DNA from: Microcaldota archaeon
GTDB lineage: Archaea; Micrarchaeota; Micrarchaeia; Micrarchaeales; Micrarchaeaceae
NCBI GenBank assembly: GCA_021828345.1
Contig: JAJZJI010000018.1
Span: 1-17,997 of the forward strand
DNA: 17,997 nt
Direction: 5' to 3'
Position 1 is the stretch's first letter; each line of letters begins with the position of its first letter. The notes beneath the pieces were generated by a model. That model made no database searches and was not told the origin of the DNA. It saw only the letters and a list, made by a program, of their open reading frames with translations. This document shows, one piece after another, positions 1 through 8,461 of the stretch. Position numbers and translations under genes: made by a program.

Positions 1-2532
1 ATAGGTAACATTCCATAGTTCGCTAGAATTAGGCAGACCGCTTTCTGAAAATCTTACAACGCCAAATAAAGTACCAAGCGCGGCACTTGGCATAATTTCA
101 TTTGGGGGCATGTATCTCATCCTAAACCAGTATACATCCTCGCCAGTTAGATTACTAACCACGGTTAAACTCATATCTGGGTGGCTTGGAGCTTTTAGAT
201 CTGTAAAAACATTATTATAATTCTCAAAAAAATATGTTGCATTATAATTTGAATTATACCCTATTCCATAAACGGTAGGGATCCCATTATATGTTGTAGA
301 ACCAACAGCTGGGTGTAAGTTTGTATATAATTGCAAACTTCCGGAGACTGTACTCATTACAGATGTATATGCCATACCAGAACCAGATGTTGTATCACCA
401 ATATCATCCCTTGAGCCGCTATGCGAAGTTGATACAAAATATTTATTTCCAGCGCCAAAACCAGATATATTAATACCAGTTGTCAATGGTATTGTTAGAT
501 ATGCCTCAAATAAACTTTTTGTTGTGTTATATTGGCTTGACGTATTTATGCCTCCTGCCGAAGTATTGGCACCTATTTCATAATATTTAGTAGTAAAGCT
601 TCCTGAACCTGACCCTGGCGTTAATTGCCAAGGACTTGGAAACGATGATAACGAACCAAAGCTCTGATAATAATTAAAAATACTACCACCATTATCATAA
701 CTTCCATACGTTGAGGATAATGTTGGCGCCTCACCCGTTATAGAACTACTAAAAAGATTTGTAGAGTGATTTGCAAATCCCATATAAACAATAACATTGC
801 TATTTGCAGTGATATTATTTAATTTAAGCCAGTATATAGTATTTGTGGAGATATTTGAAGTGCCAGGATTTAAATTATAAGATGAATTTCCTTCAAGCCA
901 TGATGGTACTAAGGTGCTATTTGAATAAAAAAATTCAATGTTATTCAAATTTCCAGATTCATAATTTTTATATACAAGACTATTTATTGAAATCATCTGT
1001 TGAAATGGCGTTGATGTTGCAATACTTTGATTGTTTGTGATAGTAATTGGTAAATAATACAGAATATTGACAGGTATTATTATTACTGTCGGATCTACTG
1101 CACTATAATTTAAATCGCCAAATGCACCAAAGGTCACAGTTGCGCTTATGTCCCCTTTTAAATTATATCTAAAAAATTTATTGAAGTTAGTATAATTACC
1201 ACTTCCAGAAAATATGGTATTGTTGCTAAATTTAATTGAATACGTATATATCTCATTATTATTCTGATTTATTTTATTGTTCATAGATATTGATAAATTA
1301 TAATTTTTTTTACCTAGACCAATAGGAATATACATATTTGTTGTAGCATTTGGCGTACTAAAATTGTTACCATTTATACTTATGCTTAAATTTTGAGGGC
1401 TCTTTATTACATTAAATTGATAGTATACTATTGTACTATTGTTATATAATATAAAATTCAAATTTTTCCCGGCGGACACAACCCGGTTATTTTGTTTTAA
1501 CAATCCATATTTAATTGAAAAGGTCTTATTTATTTCATTTATATTTTGATGCTTTGAGCGTATGTAGTTTTTTAAGGCTTTAATTTTTTGTCCAGTTATG
1601 GAAGTAAAATTATTGACCCATAATTGATTTTCTATTGTATAATTTTGTATACTAAGATTCGAATCGAGTAGTGAGCCATTTGTTACATTATAAAATCGTA
1701 GTGAATTTTGTATAAAGTTTTTGTTAAATTTATTTGCATTATAAATGGAAACGTTTTGAGGTTGTATAACTTTTGATATCACTTGTGTACTATTAGAATT
1801 ATTATAAGAGCTATTTTTATTTGACTCAATATTAGTTAAAGTGGTATTACTGCGGTTATACGTATGTATATTGGACATATTAAATTTTATATTTACATTA
1901 GCTCCAGATTGCACATAGCTTTTATTAACTTGCGCAATGTAGGTGGCGTTTCCAATTGACACATTAGGCACTAACAATAGATAATTTCCATTAGTTACAT
2001 TAAATGTAATTGTATTTGTTTTTGCAGATTTTGTTATATTTGAGTACGTTACATACCATAAACTGTTATTTGGAAGACCTTGTTCAAAAAAATTAGTATT
2101 TTGAAGCATAATATAAGAGATGTTAATTTCATTTATACCGACAGTATTTATGCTACTCATATTTGGAACATAAGTAAAGTTAGAATATTTTAGAAACGGC
2201 GCCGATAATATGTAATTACCCATTAATACTACGATTGCATTCGGAGCAGTTGCATTTAATATAATTGTATTATTTAAAATTATATTCCATTTAAATCCAT
2301 TAGGTAAGCCATGCTCAAAAACGGTTATATTTTTTGTACTTGCATTATTTGAAACATATACTGTCTTTATTGTTGTATTTAGAATTATAGAATTTGAAGC
2401 GCTATTCATTGAATTGTAAGTTATTGTGTTTGTTATATTCATTGTGTTATAGGAGCTTGTAGTGTTTATTGATGCACTCATTAACAGCAATGGGAGTATT
2501 AGGGTTATTAGAATCATGTAATTTTTTTTCAT
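1..2532 (-). CDS. Large secreted surface protein with DUF2341 domain and GLP-type repeats (3' end beyond window)
   Basis: The frame is open from ATG at 2532 to base 1: 844 codons without a stop, so the C-terminus lies off the left edge. Residues 1-20 are a signal peptide (basic MKKN, then a hydrophobic run ending LLLMSA). The chain is very rich in Asn, Ser, Thr and Tyr, with many N-x-S/T sequons typical of a glycosylated extracellular archaeal protein. Residues about 485-625 (LYYLPITITNNQS, then FYSNSTLVPSWLEGN, IYWLKLNN, IVYMGFANHSTNLF, GEAPTLSSTYGSYDNGG) match the DUF2341 pattern. Residues about 640-810 look like a lectin-type beta sandwich, by inference only. A short motif, F-x-E-x-G-L-P-x-x-x-x-W, occurs near residues 72-82, 149-159 and 828-840. 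The gene lies 32 bases after the MinD-like gene on the same strand, with GGTATAA before the ATG. It is probably an S-layer or adhesin-like protein; its ligand is unknown. Confidence 0.85.
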   Translation of the reverse strand, partial: MKKNYMILITLILPLLLMSASINTTSSYNTMNITNTITYNSMNSASNSIILNTTIKTVYVSNNASTKNITVFEHGLPNGFKWNIILNNTIILNATAPNAIVVLMGNYILSAPFLKYSNFTYVPNMSSINTVGINEINISYIMLQNTNFFEQGLPNNSLWYVTYSNITKSAKTNTITFNVTNGNYLLLVPNVSIGNATYIAQVNKSYVQSGANVNIKFNMSNIHTYNRSNTTLTNIESNKNSSYNNSNSTQVISKVIQPQNVSIYNANKFNKNFIQNSLRFYNVTNGSLLDSNLSIQNYTIENQLWVNNFTSITGQKIKALKNYIRSKHQNINEINKTFSIKYGLLKQNNRVVSAGKNLNFILYNNSTIVYYQFNVIKSPQNLSISINGNNFSTPNATTNMYIPIGLGKKNYNLSISMNNKINQNNNEIYTYSIKFSNNTIFSGSGNYTNFNKFFRYNLKGDISATVTFGAFGDLNYSAVDPTVIIIPVNILYYLPITITNNQSIATSTPFQQMISINSLVYKNYESGNLNNIEFFYSNSTLVPSWLEGNSSYNLNPGTSNISTNTIYWLKLNNITANSNVIVYMGFANHSTNLFSSSITGEAPTLSSTYGSYDNGGSIFNYYQSFGSLSSFPSPWQLTPGSGSGSFTTKYYEIGANTSAGGINTSSQYNTTKSLFEAYLTIPLTTGINISGFGAGNKYFVSTSHSGSRDDIGDTTSGSGMAYTSVMSTVSGSLQLYTNLHPAVGSTTYNGIPTVYGIGYNSNYNATYFFENYNNVFTDLKAPSHPDMSLTVVSNLTGEDVYWFRMRYMPPNEIMPSAALGTLFGVVRFSESGLPNSSELWNVTY

Positions 2533-2564
2533 TTATACCATTACGTTTTATTATATTAAATTAA

Positions 2565-3344
2565 TTAATTTAAGCCTAATAATCGTTTTATTAAGCCAAT
2601 AAGGCCAAAACTTCTTGTACGTATATTATCTTGGGTTTTTAAAGAATAGAAACGTGATAATTCTAATATTGCTTTAGAGAAGGCACTTTTTTTATCTTTT
2701 AAGTATGCAGGCACATGCATTGCTATACTCTCAGGCACGATCTCATCCTCAGGTATAACGGCCGCCGCCTTAGAGCCATACATCTCCTCTATCTCTTTTA
2801 TATGCAACTCGTATCTTTTATTTTTAACTCTGTTTATGACGAGTTGAGATTTTAGATTATGTTTTCTATATGAATTTGCAAGCCTTATACAACTAGTACA
2901 AGAGCTCAATTCTGGAGTCGTTATTATTATTGCCTCATTTGATACATCAACCAATTCTGGAACTAAATATCCTGGAGCTGTATCAAATATTATAAAATTA
3001 TAATTAGTCCGCCTAAGCTCATTCACAAATTTTGCCAATTGCACAGATGTTGGTGGAGGTGAAGAACTTCTTATATTTCCAGGAATTATCCTAAGTCCAG
3101 TAGGCGCATGTAAAACGGTAGCCGTTTCAATGCGTGCCTTTCCTTTTAATACATCATCCAAACCCACATTCTGATTTTCTATCCCCAAATGAAACCCAAC
3201 ACTCGGATTTGCCACATCAAAATCTATAAGAAGAACACTATTGCCAAGTTCTTGTAGTATAGTGGCAAGATTTACAGATATTGTAGTCTTACCAACACCA
3301 CCCTTTTGGGAAGCAACTTTTATTAAATAAGGATTATTTGACAT
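2565..3344 (-). CDS. MinD/ParA-family P-loop ATPase with C-terminal amphipathic helix
   Basis: This 259-residue protein has the deviant Walker A motif KGGVGKTT at residues 14-21, with the signature lysine at 15. LLIDFDVANPS follows at 38-48 and the switch II motif FDTAPG at 120-125. These mark the SIMIBI MinD/ParA/Mrp class, which dimerises on ATP. The last residues, FGLIGLIKRLLGLN (246-259), form a basic-hydrophobic helix like the membrane-targeting sequence of MinD, so a membrane-cycling protein is likely (inference). The gene starts five bases after the stop of the upstream surface protein and precedes a second surface protein, suggesting co-transcription. It is less likely to be a plasmid partition ParA, because no ParB-like gene or parS-like repeats are nearby. 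A role in placing or assembling surface proteins is plausible but unproven. Plain chromosomal MinD is the alternative. Confidence 0.85.
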   Translation of the reverse strand: MSNNPYLIKVASQKGGVGKTTISVNLATILQELGNSVLLIDFDVANPSVGFHLGIENQNVGLDDVLKGKARIETATVLHAPTGLRIIPGNIRSSSPPPTSVQLAKFVNELRRTNYNFIIFDTAPGYLVPELVDVSNEAIIITTPELSSCTSCIRLANSYRKHNLKSQLVINRVKNKRYELHIKEIEEMYGSKAAAVIPEDEIVPESIAMHVPAYLKDKKSAFSKAILELSRFYSLKTQDNIRTRSFGLIGLIKRLLGLN

Positions 3345-3349
3345 TCTAC

Positions 3350-5419
3350 CTATTCCCTTTTTATCTGATCCTTTATACGTTTTAATTCATAGCTTCTTTG
3401 CGAATCATATTTTGCCTTAGATTTTGATTTAGATATCATCACTATTAATATCACAATTAACAATAAAAATCCCACTGCTATCAAATAAATATCAAAATTT
3501 GCATAAAAACTATTTATCTGATGCTGCAGCAAAATAGTGCTATTTGTTTTGGTAAGATTAAATTGATTGCTTATAGCATTAGCGTTCAATTTTTGAACTA
3601 CTATTGTAGGTATTGATGTTGAATAATTTATCCCATTGCCCATTATAAGCAGATTAAAAATTTCTGTGCCGGTGGTTGAATTTATCTTTATATGAAAATT
3701 TGTATTTATAAGTTCATTTGGGGATACATTGACGACTTGTATTGGATCTAATATTTGGGCGTTATTGTAATCACTTAAACTGAATGTTACATTAGTAATA
3801 GATGTTCCGGTATATAGAGAGGTTAATGAAATAACATTAGTAGAATTTGTGTAAAATGTCGGGGTGTTTATTTTTATTAAATTGAGGGTATTTTTGTTTT
3901 TCTGTATAGATTCGGATTCGTATACATTTTGAAAGTTTTGCAATAGAAGTTGATTTTTTGGGTCCTCTATATTATAGTATAGATATACCCTGCTACCTTT
4001 TGTTACATAGTCAATATGCCAATTTATATCATAAAACCCACCAACGATGGTTATGTTATTTTGGGCGCCATATGCATATATCTGAGACTCATTTTTTACA
4101 AGTGACAATGGAATTTTTGTAACTAATATTACATTAGCTAAAGACGTATTTGATGGAGCTAATATTGTTATTGTCCCAGAAGCATTTTTTGTGTTGTTTG
4201 ATAAGGTTATCTGATTTAAAATTGATGGCACGTTATTTATCTTTTTATAGATATTAAGAGTAATAAATTCGTGCTGATTTGATGTTGAACCACCGAGCAC
4301 ATGTGTTGTTATATTTATTGGTATTAGATATGTGCCCGGCGACATATTTAATTGTGGTATAAATACAAGCTGCACACTAAGAAAGCTTCCTTTATTAAGA
4401 TATATGTTGTTGGAAGAAAATTTTATTATGTTATTAAAATTGGACTGCGTTGAAAGTGTTATGTTTTCTGAAACATTAGCAGTATTTAAAAATCCTATTT
4501 GAGTCACAAGCGGCGAATCGTTCTGAATTGAAAGATATAGGGGCACATCGGATAGAACAAGTTGTGGGATTGGGACTATCGACTCGTTTATACTTGTTAT
4601 ATTCACCCTAGGAGCACTTTTACCATTTGGGATTTGGTTTGATAGTGGAATTATACTATAACCTAAAAACTTTTTCTTTGAAATGCTCTTAATAAATGAA
4701 TATCCAGAAGTATTAGTATATGCTACCAAAGTTACATTATAATTACCATATTTAGAGGTAAAATTTGAGGGCTCTATTATCGTTATTGTCTCATTTGACC
4801 CTGGCGCAAGCGCAGGTTCTGTATAAAGGCTAATCGAATTGTATGCACCAGTAATTGACATGTTTAAAACAACCGAATTTGATGCCAATTGACCATTATT
4901 AGATACATCAATTGTAAACGAAAATGTAGATCCTGGATTTAAAGTGCTTGCGCTCTCAGAAAAATTTGTTATTGTTATATTTGCAGGACTCTCCAAAATA
5001 AATTCTTTCTTGCTCGTGTTATAAGCATTAAAATTATTTAAAGAGAGCGCAGCAATTTCTGTTCCATTCTTAAGATAAGAGCTATTTATTATTATATTGC
5101 CGCTAAACGTCTTATTTACATTTGATATACTTATTTTTTTCTGGTACTGTACACTAAAATTTCCATACGCACTTACGTTTATATATCCTGATAGATTACC
5201 AATATTACACTGTGCAAGTGATGATCCAGTATAATTAAATTCGATGTTTGAATATTTTATATATGTCGAATTTGTATTTAATATTACATTAAATGGGCAG
5301 GTAACTGTAACATTTGCGGTAACCGTACTAGCGCTAAATGATACATTTTGCAAAACCAATAGTATCAAAAACGACACTAGAATTTTTTTATAATTATTTA
5401 TATTTGCCAAGCAATACAC
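3350..5419 (-). CDS. Membrane-anchored surface protein with CARDB-like Ig domain
   Basis: This protein has up to 689 residues from the GTG at 5419; TTG at 5410 is an equally possible start. A hydrophobic signal sequence spans about residues 11-30 (ILVSFLILLVL, ending in a small-residue region). The body is rich in Asn, Ser, Thr and Ile with many glycosylation sequons and only two early cysteines (41 and 71), which could form a disulfide. Residues about 145-240 resemble a CARDB/NEW3-type Ig-like domain (TLNPGSTFSFTIDVSNNG, then LAPGSNETITI). A single transmembrane helix near 643-662 (YLIAVGFLLLIVILIVMI) is followed by a basic cytoplasmic tail of about 27 residues. The topology is therefore outside body, inside tail. 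The tail could contact the MinD-like ATPase encoded five bases downstream (inference). It heads the putative surface operon. The function is not recognised beyond a surface structural or adhesive role. Confidence 0.8.
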   Translation of the reverse strand: MYCLANINNYKKILVSFLILLVLQNVSFSASTVTANVTVTCPFNVILNTNSTYIKYSNIEFNYTGSSLAQCNIGNLSGYINVSAYGNFSVQYQKKISISNVNKTFSGNIIINSSYLKNGTEIAALSLNNFNAYNTSKKEFILESPANITITNFSESASTLNPGSTFSFTIDVSNNGQLASNSVVLNMSITGAYNSISLYTEPALAPGSNETITIIEPSNFTSKYGNYNVTLVAYTNTSGYSFIKSISKKKFLGYSIIPLSNQIPNGKSAPRVNITSINESIVPIPQLVLSDVPLYLSIQNDSPLVTQIGFLNTANVSENITLSTQSNFNNIIKFSSNNIYLNKGSFLSVQLVFIPQLNMSPGTYLIPINITTHVLGGSTSNQHEFITLNIYKKINNVPSILNQITLSNNTKNASGTITILAPSNTSLANVILVTKIPLSLVKNESQIYAYGAQNNITIVGGFYDINWHIDYVTKGSRVYLYYNIEDPKNQLLLQNFQNVYESESIQKNKNTLNLIKINTPTFYTNSTNVISLTSLYTGTSITNVTFSLSDYNNAQILDPIQVVNVSPNELINTNFHIKINSTTGTEIFNLLIMGNGINYSTSIPTIVVQKLNANAISNQFNLTKTNSTILLQHQINSFYANFDIYLIAVGFLLLIVILIVMISKSKSKAKYDSQRSYELKRIKDQIKRE

Positions 5420-5445
5420 AATATAAACAATACTATAAAGAAAAC

Positions 5446-5453
5446 ATTATAAA
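5446..5453 (-). promoter_or_regulatory. Candidate TATA box of the surface operon
   Basis: On the minus strand this reads TTTATAAT. Its centre is about 30 bases upstream of the GTG at 5419, which would put transcription start a few bases before the start codon. No GGTG-type ribosome site precedes that GTG, so a leaderless or nearly leaderless transcript is likely. Assigned by motif and spacing only. Confidence 0.4.
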
Positions 5454-5473
5454 TTTATCTCTGTTATAAGAAC

Positions 5474-5490
5474 TTGGCGGTAAACGCCAA
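5474..5490. terminator. GC-rich hairpin between ndk and the surface operon
   Basis: This is a perfect 6-base inverted repeat, TTGGCG and CGCCAA, with loop GTAAA. It stands out in an otherwise very AT-rich spacer (5420-5520) downstream of ndk and upstream of the surface operon promoter. A 12-base palindrome (cataaatttatg, 5493-5504) lies beside it. No clear T-tract follows on the minus strand, so it could be an RNA 3'-end structure for ndk or an operator rather than a classical terminator. Confidence 0.4.
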
Positions 5491-5520
5491 TACATAAATT
5501 TATGCAATTAATTAGCAATG

Positions 5521-6084
5521 TCAATATTGTATTGATTCATCAGCTCTTTTATAATCTAAAATTTCATTCTTTTTAAACCATACATCAATCTCTTTCTTTG
5601 AATCTAGAACGCTGCTTGATGCGTGTATTATATTCTTCATTGCTCTATTCTGCTTGTCAGCAAGATCGTATGAGTCATTAGAGAACATACCGCGTATAGA
5701 ACCACTCTCTGCAGACTTTGGCTCGGTTGAACCTACAATCTTTCTTATTATAGATATTGCACAGTTGCCTTCTACAACCATTGCGACAACAGGCTCATTT
5801 GCAAGAAAGTCTATTAATTGCATTCTTATCTTATGCCCTATCTCCATCTCGCTTTCTGTCACCTTTATACCCTTCTCAGTATATGATGCCTTTGCCTTTG
5901 TGCCAACAGCCTTTAACCATTCATCATCCGCCGCATAGTGATTACCGACAAATTCACTTGATGGTTTTAACATCTTAAGCGCAACAACCTTTAATCCTGC
6001 AGTCTCAAATCTATCTATTACCTTGCCTATTATAGCCCTATAAACGCCATCTGGTTTTACAAGAACCAAGCTCCTCTCTATCAT
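5521..6084 (-). CDS. ndk: Nucleoside diphosphate kinase (long form)
   Basis: This enzyme transfers the gamma-phosphate of NTPs to NDPs through a phosphohistidine, balancing nucleotide pools in the cytoplasm. Seen: the family start ERSLVLVKPDG (K10 binds phosphate), RKIVGSTEP at 114-122, the SIRGMF loop at 129-134, and the active-site region NIIHASSS with His154. The protein has 187 residues, against about 150 in the classical form. The extra length is an insertion at about residues 50-85 after HYAADDEW, a long-form variant known in some archaea. The usual HGSDS around the catalytic His is HASSS here, a mild deviation; the nucleophile itself is kept. The ATG at 6084 is preceded by AAGGTAATTGC, giving GGT at the window's usual spacing. 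It is divergent from infB with a 75-87 base shared upstream region. Confidence 0.95.
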   Translation of the reverse strand: MIERSLVLVKPDGVYRAIIGKVIDRFETAGLKVVALKMLKPSSEFVGNHYAADDEWLKAVGTKAKASYTEKGIKVTESEMEIGHKIRMQLIDFLANEPVVAMVVEGNCAISIIRKIVGSTEPKSAESGSIRGMFSNDSYDLADKQNRAMKNIIHASSSVLDSKKEIDVWFKKNEILDYKRADESIQY

Positions 6085-6135
6085 GCAATTACCTTATTCT
6101 TTATATATCTTATACAAGAATATATTAAAATATAG

Positions 6136-6148
6136 AGTATTTGCTACT
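6136..6148. promoter_or_regulatory. 13-base motif agtatttgctact, copy 1 (ndk/infB divergent spacer)
   Basis: The 13-mer agtatttgctact lies 23 bases before ATG 6160 of infB. An identical copy occurs at 10557-10569 in the other divergent spacer of the window (rpoF/moxR). Both copies follow an AT-rich TATA-like stretch on the plus strand. It may be a shared promoter element, but chance in AT-rich DNA is not excluded. Confidence 0.3.
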
Positions 6149-6171
6149 AAATAGTTAAGATGTTGATATTT

Positions 6172-7926
6172 ATGATAAGACAGCCTATAATATGCATAAT
6201 GGGGCATGTAGACCATGGCAAAACATCACTATTAGATAAGATACGAAATTCCACAATAGCCGCAAAAGAGGCTGGAGGCATAACGCAGCATATCGGTGCA
6301 AGTGAGGTTCCTATTAGCGTAATAAATAAAATCTGCGGTCCGATGTTAAAATCCATGAATACGAATATATCAATTCCTGGACTGCTCTTTATAGATACGC
6401 CAGGACATGAGGCCTTCACAAATTTAAGAAGAAGAGGAGGCAGTGTTGCAGATCTTGCAATACTTGTTGTTGATATAACAAAGGGCTTTGAACCTCAGAC
6501 AATAGAGGCCGTTGAGATATTAAAAGAGTATAAAACCCCATTTATTATTGCGGCAAACAAGGTAGATCTTATAAGCGGATGGATAAAGTCTAACACCACT
6601 AGCATAATGGAATCTTTAAAAAAACAGAATGCATATGTATCTGAGGAATTTGAGAAGCGCATATATGAGATTATTGGTAATATAAGCGAACTTGGCTTTA
6701 CCAGTGAGCGCTTTGATAGAATAAAGGATTTTAAAACAGAGCTTGCCATAGTTCCATTGTCCGCAAAGACAGGGGAGGGCATAGCTGAATTACTTATGCT
6801 TGTCACAGGTTTATCGCAGCGCTTTTTGGAGATGAAGCTTAATATTGAAGTGAATGGTCCTGCAAGGGGCAGCATACTTGAGAAACGCGAGCTCAAAGGA
6901 CTTGGTATGACAATTGATGTTATATTATATGAGGGCACATTACATGTTAATGATACTATTGCATTTGCAACACAAAATTCTGTACAAAAAGTTAAGATAA
7001 AAGCGTTATTAAAACCAAAACCTTTGCATGAGATACGCGAATCATCAAGCAACTTTAGTTATGTAGAGAGTGTTAGCGCCGCCTCTGGGGTTAAAATAAG
7101 CGGAAATGGATTAGATGATGCAATACCTGGATCTCCGATAGTTGAGGTTAGAGATGATACATATTTGGAACAGATAAAATCTGAAATTGGGGATATATTC
7201 AAAACGTATGATAATGGGATAGTACTTAAGGCGGATTCGATAGGAAGCATAGAGGCTATATCAAAATTATTGGAATCTGAAGATATAAAAATAAGCAAAA
7301 GAAGTCTTGGAGCTGTAACAAAAAGGGATGTGCTTGACGCATTTGGCATGTATGCGATAAATCCAACAGACGCATTAATACTTGCATTTAATGTACCAAT
7401 AGATGCTGAGGCCGAATCCACAGCAATATCAAGCAATGTAAAGATAATAAACGGAAATATTATATACAAAATAATAGAGGATTATAAAGCATATATTTTA
7501 GATGCGCAGAAAAATATCAGCAAAAAATTAGAAAGCGAACTCATATTTCCTGGAAAAATAGAGGTGCTACGTGATAGATGCTTTAGGGCATCGCACCCAG
7601 CCGTTTTTGGTATATATGTTGAAATAGGAAGAATAATGCCGGGATATTTAATGATGGATGAAAATGGGGAGGTAATAGGAAAGATAAAGGGCATACAGAA
7701 TGAGAAATCCGAAATTAATATTGCAAAGAAAGGAGATAGCGTTGCAATATCTATGGATGAGCCAACATTTGGAAGACAGATAAAGGAGAGTCAATTTTTA
7801 TATACGCGCGTAAAGGATGCGGATGAGAAGCTTCTTTCAGATAAATTTGCACATCTTTTAAGTGATGATGAGAAAAGTCTTTTAAAGAAAATCGTAGAGA
7901 TAAAGAAGCGCGGCAGAATTGAATAG
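6172..7926 (+). CDS. infB: Translation initiation factor aIF5B (IF2-like GTPase)
   Basis: aIF5B is the GTPase that promotes ribosomal subunit joining and checks the initiator tRNA. All G motifs are visible, numbered from ATG 6172: G1 GHVDHGKT 11-18, G2 GGITQHIG 35-42, G3 DTPGH 75-79, G4 NKVD 129-132 and G5 SAK 197-199. Domain II (GPARGSILEKRELKGLG), domain III (VLKADSIGSIEAISKLL) and the archaeal/eukaryal C-terminal domain IV follow. The length of 584 residues is normal for aIF5B and much shorter than bacterial IF2 or eukaryotic eIF5B. I chose ATG 6172 because the family typically begins with xIRQPI one or two residues after Met and a GTTGAT ribosome-site-like sequence sits just upstream. ATG 6160 would add four residues (MLIF). 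It is monocistronic, divergent from ndk, and followed by a hairpin. Confidence 0.97.
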   Translation: MIRQPIICIMGHVDHGKTSLLDKIRNSTIAAKEAGGITQHIGASEVPISVINKICGPMLKSMNTNISIPGLLFIDTPGHEAFTNLRRRGGSVADLAILVVDITKGFEPQTIEAVEILKEYKTPFIIAANKVDLISGWIKSNTTSIMESLKKQNAYVSEEFEKRIYEIIGNISELGFTSERFDRIKDFKTELAIVPLSAKTGEGIAELLMLVTGLSQRFLEMKLNIEVNGPARGSILEKRELKGLGMTIDVILYEGTLHVNDTIAFATQNSVQKVKIKALLKPKPLHEIRESSSNFSYVESVSAASGVKISGNGLDDAIPGSPIVEVRDDTYLEQIKSEIGDIFKTYDNGIVLKADSIGSIEAISKLLESEDIKISKRSLGAVTKRDVLDAFGMYAINPTDALILAFNVPIDAEAESTAISSNVKIINGNIIYKIIEDYKAYILDAQKNISKKLESELIFPGKIEVLRDRCFRASHPAVFGIYVEIGRIMPGYLMMDENGEVIGKIKGIQNEKSEINIAKKGDSVAISMDEPTFGRQIKESQFLYTRVKDADEKLLSDKFAHLLSDDEKSLLKKIVEIKKRGRIE

Positions 7927-7948
7927 TTTTAATACACCCTTAAATTTT

Positions 7949-7973
7949 TAAACACTGTGGCATTTAGTGTTTA
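7949..7973. terminator. Hairpin between convergent infB and vapC, probable bidirectional terminator
   Basis: The 8-base arms TAAACACT (7949-7956) and AGTGTTTA (7966-7973) are perfectly complementary across a 9-base loop. AAATTTTT-type runs flank both sides. The position, between the 3' ends of infB (7926) and vapC (8022), suits a two-way transcription stop. Inferred from structure and location only. Confidence 0.5.
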
Positions 7974-8021
7974 TAAATTTTTATAATTTTAAATTTACGA
8001 ATTAATTGTTGTGCGTAATTA

Positions 8022-8459
8022 TCATACTAAAAATGTTTTCATTCCTTCTTCTGATGCTGCTTTTATTAATATTTTATCTCCGCTTACAAAAAGATCTGCC
8101 ATTTCAACCTTCGCCGTTGATATTTGAATAGCATCGGATACGTAAATATGATACTTAAATACAAATCTTATAGCTTCCTTTAAATAATTCTGATTAACCT
8201 CTACTATATTTATCATTTGAAGTCTTGCAAGTTCTTGAAACTCATCTAACATTATATTCATTAATTTTGTACCTTGCTGTGATTTTGATTTTCTGCTAAA
8301 CTTATCAAAAACAGTTGCCGCTTCGCCTATATTCCAATAAGATATTATAATTAAATCTTTACTGTCCGCAGCACTAATAAATATTTTATCTATATCTTGG
8401 CTTCCATCTTCAGTTATATATCTTTTTATTAAAGCACTCGTATCTAAATAAACCCTCAT
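8022..8459 (-). CDS. vapC: VapC-type PIN-domain ribonuclease toxin
   Basis: This 145-residue PIN-domain protein begins MRVYLDTSALIKRY. The metal-binding acidic residues expected of the fold are visible: Asp6, Glu46 (NIGEAA), Asp109 (YVSDAIQISTA) and Asp128 (LFVSGDKIL). VapC toxins are Mg-dependent endoribonucleases that cut tRNA or rRNA and are neutralised by a cognate VapB. The ATG at 8459 lies two bases after the stop of the upstream RHH antitoxin gene, with GAGGT in a good ribosome-site position, so the two are translationally coupled. Its length and motif spacing are normal, so it appears intact and active. The RNA target cannot be told from the sequence. Confidence 0.9.
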   Translation of the reverse strand: MRVYLDTSALIKRYITEDGSQDIDKIFISAADSKDLIIISYWNIGEAATVFDKFSRKSKSQQGTKLMNIMLDEFQELARLQMINIVEVNQNYLKEAIRFVFKYHIYVSDAIQISTAKVEMADLFVSGDKILIKAASEEGMKTFLV

Positions 8460-8461
8460 AA

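Noticed and set aside
843..1040. 65-codon plus-strand frame
   Set aside because: It lies wholly within the continuous 844-codon minus-strand surface gene and has no supporting features.
2565..3344. Plasmid-type ParA, implying a mobile element
   Set aside because: There is no ParB, no centromere-like iterons and no replication or integrase gene nearby, and the C-terminal amphipathic helix favours a MinD-type protein.
6495..7052. 185-codon minus-strand frame opposite infB (also 7059-7469 and 7482-7694)
   Set aside because: These are antisense to well-supported aIF5B domains, with low-complexity Ser/Ile-rich translations typical of shadows.
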